Positions 55,476-63,190 of a DNA stretch of 64,000 nt are shown here, piece by piece. The notes under the pieces are model-generated. The model had not been told where the DNA came from. It made no database searches and saw nothing but the letters and a program-made list of their open reading frames with translations. The position numbers were made by a program, and so were the translations under genes. How positions within the stretch are numbered: the stretch's first letter is position 1; every line of letters starts with the position of its first letter. The stretch covers positions 1-64,000 of the forward strand of contig NZ_JASCXJ010000022.1 in NCBI RefSeq assembly GCF_030271535.1. Reading direction: 5' to 3'. Source of the stretch: Nocardiopsis sp. ATB16-24. GTDB taxonomy: Bacteria > Actinomycetota > Actinomycetes > Streptosporangiales > Streptosporangiaceae.

Positions 55476-57289
55476 CGGGGGCCTCCCCCGGCGGGGCGTC
55501 CCCCGTCCTGTTCCGCTCGTAGGACACGGGTGACCTCGGCCAGCCAGGAGGAGACGAGCACCAGGGCGAGGCGGGGGGCCGCACGCCGCTCCCAGGCGCG
55601 TGCGGGGGCGGACAGCCCGCCGGGGTGGTCTTCGGGCGGCAGGCCGTCGGGCAGGGACAGGTCCACGGCCGCGATCGCCTTGGCGTAGGCGGGATCGTGC
55701 TCGGGATCGGGTCGGTTCCGCGACCACCAGGCGACGGTGCCCGGCCCGCCCGGTCCCGTCAACCAGGAGAGGACGGTCACCGGGCCTCGGTGACCGGGGT
55801 GACGCAGACGGGCCCGGGCCAGGGCACGCACCAGACGGTCGTGCGGGGCCCTGCGAACACCGGTGGGATCGGCTCCCGGGCAGGTGGCGGCCCCTCCGAC
55901 GAGGAGGCCCTCCAGTGCGGACAGGGCGGCCTCGGGTGTGCGATGGGCAGGGGCGGCGACCTCACGCAGACGCCCCACCAGGCCGGGAGTGAGGGGGGTG
56001 AGCAGGTCGACCGAGTCCAGGGCCAGGGCACGGGCATGGTCGCGGACCGGCCGGAGGGCGGCGTTCCACAGGAGTTCGTCGTAGAGGGCCCTCAGTCGCC
56101 CGTGCCGAAGGTCGGGCTCGGAGACGGTCCGCGCCGTGACGGCCTGCCCGCTTCTCCCGTGGAGGGGGACGACCGCGGGGGCGAGGGGTTCGGGACCCGC
56201 GGGAGGGGACAGCAGGGCGAACTGACCGTGACCGTCCACGACCCGTTCGCCGAGGGGACGCGCCTCCAGGTCACGCACCCGGCCGGTGTCCAGGTCCCGG
56301 TCCAGGCGAAGACGCACCACCGACCCCGGCCGGGCCGCCCATCGCTGGGCCATGGGTCCTCGGTAGCCGCGGTGGTAGGCGCCCACGAGCACGGCCTCCA
56401 CGTGATCGGCCAGGACCCGCACTCCGGTCCCCGGCATACGCGCGGCGAAGAGGTCGAGCACCGCGGGCACCAGGGCCTGGGGACGGGCCTCGCCGTCGGC
56501 GCCCGTCAACAGTGCGGAGGACAGCAGCACCAGGTCGAGGGGGCTCCCCGCCGCCCAGGAGGGCGGCCGTACCCGCGCGATCCGGTCCGGTGTCACCAGT
56601 CGGTCGGGGTCGACCGGAGTCACGTGGACACCGCCATGGGCCCGGGTGCCTCCCGAACCGAGGGTGAGGGTGCCGTGGGCCTCCGCGAGGAAGGCGACGA
56701 TCCGTTCGGCGAGCCGCTCCAAGGCGGCCGGATCGGGTGCGCGCAACTGCCACCGGGCCTCGAAGACCTGTCCCGCGTCGACGCTCGTGGCGAGGAAGGG
56801 AACGCCGTGGGCCGTGTCGTCGGTACGCGAACGGCCCAGATACTGCTCGGTGGTGGTGCTCACGGCGGCCCGCAGGGAACGGTCGGGGGTGAGGGGGTCG
56901 CGGACCGCCTGGTAGGGCGTCGTGGGGTCGGTGTCACCGAAGACGTCGACGATGGTGTCGCCGTCCTTGCCCGGGGTGTGGAGGTGGGCGGGCGCCGGGT
57001 AGGCGACGGCCGCCCGTGCGGGGCCTTCCTCCGGAACGGGGTCGCCGTCCTGTTCCAGCCGGGGGTGGGCCGTGGCGAAGCGGACCTGTTCCCCCCGCAC
57101 CACCCAGTCGTGGAGTTCACGGTCGCGACCCGCGCGGTGAAGAGCGGCGGCGAGCATGCCCCGCTGGGCGCGTCCGCCGAGGGTGTGTTCGGAGTCGATG
57201 CGCAACGGATCGTAGGAGGTGCGCACCACCAGGGTGTCGGTGAGGAGGTAGCGCAACGGCAGATAGCCGCTCACTCCCGGGTCGTCCAC
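55472..57289 (-). CDS. csx10: Csx10 (Cas5-like) subunit, type III-D
   Basis: A 605-residue protein. N-terminal RAMP domain: YLPLRYLLTDTLVVRTSYDP, then IDSEHTLGGRAQRGMLAAAL (the piPGs-like helix), and VFEARWQLRAPDPAALERLA with AHGTLTLGSGGTRAHGGVHV (glycine-rich loop near residue 245). The middle and C-terminal 350 residues are mainly helical (GRLRALYDELLWNAALRPVR; RWPL-free tail LVLVSSWLAEVTRVLRAEQD), so the last 250 residues may stand in for a small subunit (Cas11), since none is encoded separately. The GTG at 57289 follows GAAGGAGGCGG. It overlaps the next gene by 4 bp. The assignment is by position and the RAMP pattern. Confidence 0.8.
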   Translation of the reverse strand: MDDPGVSGYLPLRYLLTDTLVVRTSYDPLRIDSEHTLGGRAQRGMLAAALHRAGRDRELHDWVVRGEQVRFATAHPRLEQDGDPVPEEGPARAAVAYPAPAHLHTPGKDGDTIVDVFGDTDPTTPYQAVRDPLTPDRSLRAAVSTTTEQYLGRSRTDDTAHGVPFLATSVDAGQVFEARWQLRAPDPAALERLAERIVAFLAEAHGTLTLGSGGTRAHGGVHVTPVDPDRLVTPDRIARVRPPSWAAGSPLDLVLLSSALLTGADGEARPQALVPAVLDLFAARMPGTGVRVLADHVEAVLVGAYHRGYRGPMAQRWAARPGSVVRLRLDRDLDTGRVRDLEARPLGERVVDGHGQFALLSPPAGPEPLAPAVVPLHGRSGQAVTARTVSEPDLRHGRLRALYDELLWNAALRPVRDHARALALDSVDLLTPLTPGLVGRLREVAAPAHRTPEAALSALEGLLVGGAATCPGADPTGVRRAPHDRLVRALARARLRHPGHRGPVTVLSWLTGPGGPGTVAWWSRNRPDPEHDPAYAKAIAAVDLSLPDGLPPEDHPGGLSAPARAWERRAAPRLALVLVSSWLAEVTRVLRAEQDGGRPAGGGPR

Positions 57290-57457
57290 GGGTCCGCCTC
57301 CTTCCACGCCACCACGCACCACCGCCCCCGTGTCCCCTACGCCGCCGTCACGGCCGCGGACACACGGTAGTCGCACGCGGGGAGCGCGTACTTCGGCGGG
57401 GCACTCCCCACCGACCGGATACCGTCGCGTGTGTCCGGTGCCCTGGCCGGGAGGCCA

Positions 57458-58162
57458 TTAGGAAGACGCGGAGGGGATCGGGGTCCGCTCCGGAACGCCC
57501 TGCCGTTCCCCGCTCCCCATGGCGGCCAGGCGCAGGGTCAGCGTGTTCGGGTCGGTGCGGCCGTCCCCGGCCAGGCGCACGTCCACCCGACCTCGGCCGC
57601 GGGTGCCCCGCAGGCCGATCGTGGTGGTGGCCAGGCAGGCACGGGCGAGCAACCGCCAGTGCTCCTCCTCCGGCTCCGACGCCCAGGTCAGCGCGGCGCT
57701 GAGGGTCAACCCCGGCAGGAGCACCCGGTGAGTGCGCAGGCGGCCCGGCCGAGGGGCGCCGTCCGCGTCCATCTCGATCCCCGATTCCAGGGTGGTGTAG
57801 GCCTCGGTGACCGAGCGGCGTAGGACGGAGCGCAGGGGTTCGCCACGACCGTTGAGCGCGCGGGCGACCGCGTCGCGGACGGACTCGTCCACTCTGGCGT
57901 GCCCCAACCGCAGCGTGCGGTCCGCGCCATGGGATCCCCTTCGCCCGAAGAGCTCGTCACGGACCCCGGCCAGGTCCGGTGCGACGGTCGACGCGCCGAA
58001 AGCCCCACCGCGCAACCTCGCGGCGAGACGGTGGCGTGGCAGGTAGGGAAGTCCGTGCTCGTCGGTGACCACGTCGGTATCGGCGTCCGTACCGTCCGCG
58101 CTGGCACCGACGAACAGGGCCGGTGAGGCCAGGTACACCAGGACGCGGTCCGGGCGGCTCAT
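57458..58162 (-). CDS. single-domain Cas7/Csm3-like RAMP protein
   Basis: A 234-residue backbone subunit. It begins MSRPDRVLVYLASPALFVGA. The target-cleavage loop DGTDADTDVVTDEHGLPYLP is followed by RHRLAARLRGGAFGAS (the PGSSLKG-like helix), and the C-terminal glycine loop is LRGTRGRGRVDVRLAGDGRT. An Asp in the first loop sits where Csm3 cuts target RNA. Its ATG overlaps the cas10 stop (ATGA) inside a 16-bp hairpin. Csx10 starts 168 bp further on. Confidence 0.8.
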   Translation of the reverse strand: MSRPDRVLVYLASPALFVGASADGTDADTDVVTDEHGLPYLPRHRLAARLRGGAFGASTVAPDLAGVRDELFGRRGSHGADRTLRLGHARVDESVRDAVARALNGRGEPLRSVLRRSVTEAYTTLESGIEMDADGAPRPGRLRTHRVLLPGLTLSAALTWASEPEEEHWRLLARACLATTTIGLRGTRGRGRVDVRLAGDGRTDPNTLTLRLAAMGSGERQGVPERTPIPSASS

Positions 58163-58189
58163 CGGAACACGTCCCGATGAGCCGCCCGG
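58150..58189 (-). promoter_or_regulatory. hairpin enclosing the cas7 start codon at the cas10/cas7 junction
   Basis: CCGGGCGGCTCATCGG (58150-58165) and CCGATGAGCCGCCCGG (58174-58189) are perfect inverted repeats with an 8-base loop. On the mRNA the 3' arm contains the cas10 stop and the cas7 ATG. The start codon would be paired until ribosomes finishing cas10 open the stem. This would force cas7 synthesis to follow cas10 translation. Confidence 0.75.
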
Positions 58190-60048
58190 GCCTGTGGACC
58201 ACCGGTCCCCGTCCGCCCCTGTGGTCGGGACCGGTGGCGTTCGGACGCCTTCCCCCATCCGGGATCCAGGTACAGGTCCATCACCTCGACCGCGTCCGCC
58301 AGGCCGCCGGGAGTCCACCCCTGGGGCAGTTCGACGGGGTGGCCGGTGACGCGGGCCCGGCGGGCGAGCTCGGCACCGGGATCGACGCCCGCCTCCACCA
58401 AGGGGAGCAGGGAGGAGACCAACCAGTTCCGGTGGCGGCCGCCGCCACCGGAGAGCAGCCCGCCCGGAGCGGTCTCCGACAGGTAGCGGTCCAGGAAGCG
58501 GGTGAACCCGGCCCCGGTGAGCGGCAACTCGGTGCGGGGAAGGGGCGCCCCACGGTCCTGTTCGAGGCGGTGCAGTACCCGGTCGACACCGTCGAAGCGC
58601 GTCGTCCAGGCCACGGTGTGGTCGTCGGGCGCGGCGGGATCGGCCTCGGCCCTGCGCACCCTCTCCTCCTTGGCCCGACGGCACATGGCCTCACACAGGT
58701 CATAGCCCGAGGACAGGGGCGCACCGACCGGCTGGACGGCCACTCCCACGCCGACCGTGGGCACGAACGTGGTGTGGCCCCCACCGCCCTCACCGCCCTC
58801 ACCGACGACGAGACGACCTCCGCCGGGACGGTCCCCGTGGGCCTCGGCGAGCGCGCGGTGCAGTCCCACCCTGGGGTCGCGAGGGTCGCCGACGGCCGTG
58901 GGGTCGACGTCGAGCCAGTCGAACGCGTAGCGCACCAGACTCAGGGCCAACCGGGCGTCGCACAGCACGGTGAGGTCGTCTCCGGCGACGACGATGGGGC
59001 GTAGGGGGAGGTACACGGGTCCGGGCGGCACATGGTGCAGGAAGAGGGGAGCGGTGTCGCCGGCTCCGAGGACGGCGGTACGCCGACCGGGTTCGGCGCG
59101 GACGGTGGCCGCCACGGCCCGGACCAGGGCACGGGCCAGACCTTCGGTGAGTCCAGCGATGCGGGTGGACAGGTACCTCTGGGCGAGTGCGCCGGAGCCG
59201 GGCGTTCCCGGGTCCCCCGCGCGTTCGCGATAGTCGCCCAGGATCACGCCGAGCCCGTTGACGTCGATGTGCACGACCGCGACGCGGCTGACACCACCGT
59301 GCTCACGACCCAACCGGTCCACCTCCGTCGGCAGGGCGAGGGGGAGCGAGCCGGTGGCGGTGAGGGCTCCGGCCAGCCAGGAGGAACTGTGGGAGCGGTG
59401 CCAGCGACGACCGATCCCCCTGGCCCGGACGACGTCCGCCGCGACCCTCTCGTGCACGTCGGCGTGCCCGTCCTGGGTACGACTGCTGTCCACCGATTCG
59501 GCCGGTCCGCCGGTGACCGAGCACACGGCGGTGATCCCGTACCCGTGTGCGGGCGTGTGCAGGGCCGACATGCGCCGCCGTGCCCGACGCAGCCGGGCGG
59601 GCAACGCGGACAGCGCCTCGTCCACCCCCGTCGGGACCGCGCGATCGCCGGTCTCCTCCGGGTTCCCCGCGTGGGCGGACCCATAGGGCACGTGGGCGAC
59701 CACGGGCGTCAGTCCGCCGGCGCGGTCGCGTAGACGCCGGGTGTAGCGGGCGGTGAACTCGCGGGCCGAGACCTTGTCGGCGAAGACCGCGGTGAACGCT
59801 CCTCCGGCGTCGCGCAGGACCAGGCAGTCGGGCGGCACCAGGTCGGCGATCCCGTGTTCGGGGTCGGAGGCGTCGGTCAGTTCCGCGACCTGGGCGGCCC
59901 GTCCGACCGCGTCCAGGATGCGTCGGCCGCTGTAGACGTAGGCCTGGATGCCGCGTAGGTCCACACCGACCACCACTCCGTGGACGGGAGGTCCCTTCGG
60001 GCCCTGGCCGGCGCCGGAAGGTCGCTGGGGCTCGGGGGCGGCGGTCAC
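58159..60048 (-). CDS. cas10: Cas10 of a type III-D-like system, without HD domain
   Basis: A 629-residue large subunit and putative cyclic oligoadenylate synthase. The first palm starts at once, VHGVVVGVDLRGIQAYVYSG, with no preceding HD nuclease. Second palm: SRVAVVHIDVNGLGVILGDY with the metal-binding Asp, then LPLRPIVVAGDDLTVLCDAR, where the usual GGDD reads AGDD. Both Asp of the motif are kept (residues about 357-358), so cyclase activity is likely. The tail (PLTGAGFTRFLDRYLSETAP; HRNWLVSSLLPLVEAGVDPG) is helical. Loss of the HD domain is typical of III-D. GTG at 60048, after CAGGAG, is preferred to the TTG at 60078. The stop overlaps cas7. Confidence 0.88.
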   Translation of the reverse strand: MTAAPEPQRPSGAGQGPKGPPVHGVVVGVDLRGIQAYVYSGRRILDAVGRAAQVAELTDASDPEHGIADLVPPDCLVLRDAGGAFTAVFADKVSAREFTARYTRRLRDRAGGLTPVVAHVPYGSAHAGNPEETGDRAVPTGVDEALSALPARLRRARRRMSALHTPAHGYGITAVCSVTGGPAESVDSSRTQDGHADVHERVAADVVRARGIGRRWHRSHSSSWLAGALTATGSLPLALPTEVDRLGREHGGVSRVAVVHIDVNGLGVILGDYRERAGDPGTPGSGALAQRYLSTRIAGLTEGLARALVRAVAATVRAEPGRRTAVLGAGDTAPLFLHHVPPGPVYLPLRPIVVAGDDLTVLCDARLALSLVRYAFDWLDVDPTAVGDPRDPRVGLHRALAEAHGDRPGGGRLVVGEGGEGGGGHTTFVPTVGVGVAVQPVGAPLSSGYDLCEAMCRRAKEERVRRAEADPAAPDDHTVAWTTRFDGVDRVLHRLEQDRGAPLPRTELPLTGAGFTRFLDRYLSETAPGGLLSGGGGRHRNWLVSSLLPLVEAGVDPGAELARRARVTGHPVELPQGWTPGGLADAVEVMDLYLDPGWGKASERHRSRPQGRTGTGGPQARAAHRDVFR

Positions 60049-60288
60049 CGTGTCGGGCTCCTGCTCGGCGGGGTGCAAAGGTCATGGCGTGGCCGCCACG
60101 ACAGCGGACACACGTCGATTCCTCTCGGACGGTGGCCCCATCGCCACAGGTCACCACCGGTACCAGGTCGACCGCCGTGGGGAACACCCGCTCCTTCCCC
60201 ACCCGCCCCGGGGTCCCCTCGCCCTCCGGAGCGGCGTAGCGCCGTCCGAGAGAGCTGAATGCACGCACCCGTTCCCCACGGAGGTCCC

Positions 60289-60468
60289 ATGCTCCCTCAC
60301 ACTCCCGAGGCGCTCACGCGGCGACACCGCGAGACGTCCGCTCCCGCCGACGAGGGCGGCGCGCCGCCCCTGACACCACGAGATCTCGTACCGCATCTGC
60401 GCGGCCTGGCCCGCGCTCTCAGGACGGGTGCCTCGCGGACGGCCCGGGACGGCGGGCCACCTCGATGA
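60289..60468 (+). CDS. small ORF between cas10 and cas6
   Basis: 59 codons beginning MLPHTPEALTRRHRETSAPA, then DEGGAPPLTPRDLVPHLRGL, ending RTGASRTARDGGPPR. The ATG at 60289 follows GGAGG at 4 bp, and a hairpin follows the stop by 10 bp, so it may be a real transcribed unit. No family is recognised. It is on the strand opposite to its cas neighbours. Confidence 0.4.
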   Translation: MLPHTPEALTRRHRETSAPADEGGAPPLTPRDLVPHLRGLARALRTGASRTARDGGPPR

Positions 60469-60478
60469 GCACACGCGT

Positions 60479-60511
60479 CGGCTCCCGTCCCCGTCCACGG
60501 GACGGGAGCCG
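60479..60511. terminator. terminator between cas6 and the small ORF
   Basis: CGGCTCCCGTCCC / GGGACGGGAGCCG, a perfect 13-bp stem with a 7-base loop. It stands in the 89-bp gap between two convergent units and could end both. Confidence 0.8.
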
Positions 60512-60557
60512 ACGGGGGTCACCGGAGCCGGCGGACGGTGTCCGCCCCGTGCCCCGG

Positions 60558-61508
60558 TCAGTCGAACAGCACGCCCCCGAACTCCTCGGCCTCCGCCACC
60601 GCGTTGACACGGGCCTCGTCCGTGCGTGATGGGGTGCGTTGGGACGCACGGTGCGTGCGTCGTCGGGGCCGTCTGGCCGACGCCTCGGCGTGCGGACGGC
60701 CGCTGGTCACCGTGTCCACGCGTACCGCACCGAATCCTTGGGCGGTGTACTTGCCGGTGCCCGTCAGCTCCAACAGTTCCAGGAGGGTGAGGAAGGCGTC
60801 GGTGTGCCGACGCTCCCCTCCGGCCGGTTCCAGGCGCATCCCACCGTGCCAGCCCAGGACGGTGCGGTTCTCACCGTGGTCGTGTTCCACCAACCGCACC
60901 TCTTCGCCGGGCAGTGCCGTGCGGCGTACCTGGGCGAGGCCGTCGAGGGCGGGGCCCAGCCATGATTCGGCGAGTTCGGGCGGGGCGAACCTGGCCACCG
61001 CCCCCACCGCCCCGCTGCCACCGACGATGCCGCCGCCGGCGCGGTGCACCGCGCCGAAGAGGCGTCGGGGCGCGGGCCAAAGGTGTGGGATGCGCTCGCC
61101 CGCGGCGTCACGCGTGGTCATGACGACGGGTGTTCGGCTGCGCACCCGTGCCGCGCGCACCGCGCAGGGGCCGCGCGGTTCGGTGAGCATCCGGGTGTAG
61201 GTGCGATCGAAGGTGAGGGTCACCGAGAGCGGGACCAACAGGTGGTCGCCGATCCGCTGAGGGTCACCGACCAGTTCCTCCGGTGCCAGCGGTGGCGGGG
61301 TGTCGTCGTCCAGCCAGGTGAGCGTCCAGTGGTACAGCCGGTCGCCCAGCGGCTCGGGCCAGCCGTTCATGGCCCACCGCTTGGCCGCGGTGTGCTCTTG
61401 GGGGGGTTGTGGCCACCATCGGTTGAGCAGGCCGTGGCAGTCCTCGGAGCGGATCGGTCGCGCCGTGTCCGCCAGATCCCGCAGGATCACGGTCCACCGC
61501 CTGGGCAC
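60558..61508 (-). CDS. cas6: Cas6 CRISPR RNA endoribonuclease
   Basis: A 316-residue protein that would cut precursor CRISPR RNA within the repeats. The C-terminal glycine-rich loop of Cas6 is visible: LLELTGTGKYTAQGFGAVRV (near residues 265-285). Other parts: WTVILRDLADTARPIRSEDC near the start, HWTLTWLDDDTPPPLAPEEL, and VPLSVTLTFDRTYTRMLTEP with AVRAARVRSRTPVVMTTRDA. The last 50 residues are a basic extension. The start is a GTG at 61508, after GGGAAGGGG. An independent unit: cas10 starts 510 bp downstream. Its presence implies that a repeat array exists elsewhere in this genome. Confidence 0.75.
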   Translation of the reverse strand: MPRRWTVILRDLADTARPIRSEDCHGLLNRWWPQPPQEHTAAKRWAMNGWPEPLGDRLYHWTLTWLDDDTPPPLAPEELVGDPQRIGDHLLVPLSVTLTFDRTYTRMLTEPRGPCAVRAARVRSRTPVVMTTRDAAGERIPHLWPAPRRLFGAVHRAGGGIVGGSGAVGAVARFAPPELAESWLGPALDGLAQVRRTALPGEEVRLVEHDHGENRTVLGWHGGMRLEPAGGERRHTDAFLTLLELLELTGTGKYTAQGFGAVRVDTVTSGRPHAEASARRPRRRTHRASQRTPSRTDEARVNAVAEAEEFGGVLFD

Positions 61509-61700
61509 GGACACCACCCCTTCCCTGTGGTCCCCACACATGGGTACGAGCCGTTCTCGGTCGGCCGAGGACTCCTCTCGGACAGTGGCGAGGACACCGC
61601 TCCTCGGTCACGCGGTGTCCGGGCGTGCGGCACGCTCCGGAAGGTCGCGTGCCCCACCGGACGGCGCCCGGCCGGGGTGGGGGCGCCGGGTGTGGCCTCT

Positions 61701-61751
61701 CCGTGGGCGATCGCCCACGGGTCCGCGCCGGCGGAAGAGCCGGCGCGGACC
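61701..61751. repeat. perfect 20-bp palindrome next to a 13-bp hairpin
   Basis: CCGTGGGCGATCGCCCACGG (61701-61720) is a complete palindrome. GGTCCGCGCCGGC / GCCGGCGCGGACC (61720-61732 and 61739-61751) is a perfect hairpin with a 6-base loop that begins at the palindrome's last base. Possible terminator for unseen transcripts, or an operator plus terminator. Confidence 0.6.
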
Positions 61752-61778
61752 GTCGGGGCATCGGTGTGGTGGACCGGT

Positions 61779-61907
61779 TCACTCCTTCCCGCTGTTCCGT
61801 GCCTCTCGCACCACCACCGCCACCACCAGGACCGGCAGCAGGTAGAGCGTCAGGGGAAAGCCCCACGTGCCCGTGGTCTGGGCCGCGACGTTGGACCGTG
61901 ACCGACT
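61779..61907 (-). pseudogene. relic encoding one hydrophobic segment
   Basis: This frame reads NVAAQTTGTWGFPLTLYLLP then VLVVAVVVVREARNSGKE and a stop: a clear membrane helix with a basic end. It has no ATG, GTG or TTG between the stop codon at 61908-61910 and the hydrophobic part. It could be the end of a small membrane protein that lost its start. The low-complexity Val run also makes chance possible. Confidence 0.35.
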
Positions 61908-62144
61908 TCACGCGTCCTTCTCTCGGACGCCGGCGGTCGCGCGCGTCCCTTCACGGTTCGGCCCTCGACCGTCTCCAGCGGACGCGGTACGGTGGGCCGG
62001 TCGCGGCCCGTGCCTCCCGCCCGCTCAGGGTCTCCTTGGGAAGCGACGGGTTTCCGTGTGTGCGTACGCTGGTCCACGCGTACGCGCGGCGACCGTCACG
62101 GACACGCGTGTGCCCGAAAACCCCACCATGATCCCGGAGGCATC

Positions 62145-63161
62145 GTGCCGCGCCTGAGTCACACCTTCGACGTCACCGCCGTGGACCGGGAGGTCGTCGA
62201 GCGGATCGTCGCCGCCCTGCACGAGGTCGCCCGCAGTTGTCGGTTCGACGGGCGTGGGTGGTTGCTCCTTCCCGACGAGGAGACGCTGGAGCGTCTGGAA
62301 CGGCGTGCGGACGAACTCGGACTGGTGGACCGGTCCGAGGCGGAGAGGCTTCGCGGGGATCGTCGGCGAGCCGTCGAGGAACTGCGCGACGGTACGGCGG
62401 GCACACCGGCCGAGGCCGACGAGTTGACCGTGGCGGCCTCACGAACGGCTCTGCAACTACAAAGAGGGCGGCACCTCGCCCCCCGCAGCCACTACCTCCT
62501 CGCGGAGCTGACCCCCGAGGGCGTCCCCGTCGAGCCCGGGGACGACGAGGAGAAGGGCTGGAGCGGCACCGGACTGACCATCGCCTCCTGGGAGGAGGGG
62601 GGCACCTGTGCGGTCGAGTTCGCCATGCCCGACACCGTCGGTACGCACCGGCCCCCGGTGACGTGGGGAACGGTCGAACACGACGCGCCCGCCGGGCTCC
62701 TGACCTGGACCACGCACCTGCGTCTGCCGGGGCGCGGCGCCTGGCTGCGGTCGGCCAACGGCACCCTGCGCCTGGACAGGGACGCCTGGTACGGGGCGCT
62801 GTCCGGCGCCCCTGGCGCTCCCCCGGCCCGGCTGGAGGCCGAGCACGCCCTGGCCGACGTCGACGCCTGGTTGGTCCCCCGTGTCGGCGTCGACGGCCGA
62901 TGGTCGGTGGAGGCCGTGCTGGAGGTACGTGGAAGGGGTGTGTTCCGTCCGTTGGTGGCGGCCGCCTTCTGGGCCCTCACCGCGTCCTTCCGCAGACAGG
63001 ACCGGCGCAACGTCAAGCAGGGAACCGGAGAGCCGACCACTCGTGAGCGTCTGGACCAGGCGTCACGTTCGTGGGACCGGATCGCGCGCAACGCACCGCA
63101 CGTCCCGGGCCTGTTGCGCGACCTGGCCGGGGCCATGGCCGACGCGGACTCCGGAGGTTGA
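62145..63161 (+). CDS. hypothetical protein
   Basis: A 338-residue soluble protein I do not recognise. It starts with a helical, charged region (VPRLSHTFDVTAVDREVVER; ETLERLERRADELGLVDRSE). The middle (GTHRPPVTWGTVEHDAPAGL; TTHLRLPGRGAWLRSANGTL) is strand-rich, and the last part (VFRPLVAAAFWALTASFRRQ) is a helix like the long C-terminal helix of SRPBCC lipid-binding folds, though I would not insist. The GTG at 62145 follows CGGAGG. It is convergent with the symporter gene, with 29 bp between. It could belong to the CRISPR island or to the host. Confidence 0.65.
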   Translation: MPRLSHTFDVTAVDREVVERIVAALHEVARSCRFDGRGWLLLPDEETLERLERRADELGLVDRSEAERLRGDRRRAVEELRDGTAGTPAEADELTVAASRTALQLQRGRHLAPRSHYLLAELTPEGVPVEPGDDEEKGWSGTGLTIASWEEGGTCAVEFAMPDTVGTHRPPVTWGTVEHDAPAGLLTWTTHLRLPGRGAWLRSANGTLRLDRDAWYGALSGAPGAPPARLEAEHALADVDAWLVPRVGVDGRWSVEAVLEVRGRGVFRPLVAAAFWALTASFRRQDRRNVKQGTGEPTTRERLDQASRSWDRIARNAPHVPGLLRDLAGAMADADSGG

Positions 63162-63190
63162 GGGGCGGGGCCGGTCCACGACGGCCCTGT

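Larger units (their letters stand above)
61509..62144. other. 636-bp region without an intact gene
   Basis: Contains a 20-bp palindrome and a 13-bp hairpin side by side (61701-61751) and a membrane-segment relic (61779-61907). I looked for direct repeats of CRISPR type and saw none. GACACCGC at about 61600 and GCGGTGTC at 61613-61620 form another small dyad. The rest is GC-rich and non-coding. Confidence 0.5.

Noticed and set aside
57290..57457. Hidden small cas gene in the 168-bp gap between csx10 and cas7
   Set aside because: No open frame with a ribosome site fits in the gap.
49364..62144. CRISPR array within the cas region
   Set aside because: I looked for regularly spaced direct repeats in the gaps 49364-49722, 57290-57457, 60049-60557 and 61509-62144 and found none.
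62128..62157. ATG at 62128 as the start of the next gene
   Set aside because: It is out of frame and stops after nine codons; the in-frame GTG at 62145 follows CGGAGG.
46612..63161. cas1, cas2 or reverse transcriptase genes
   Set aside because: No open frame in the region matches these families.
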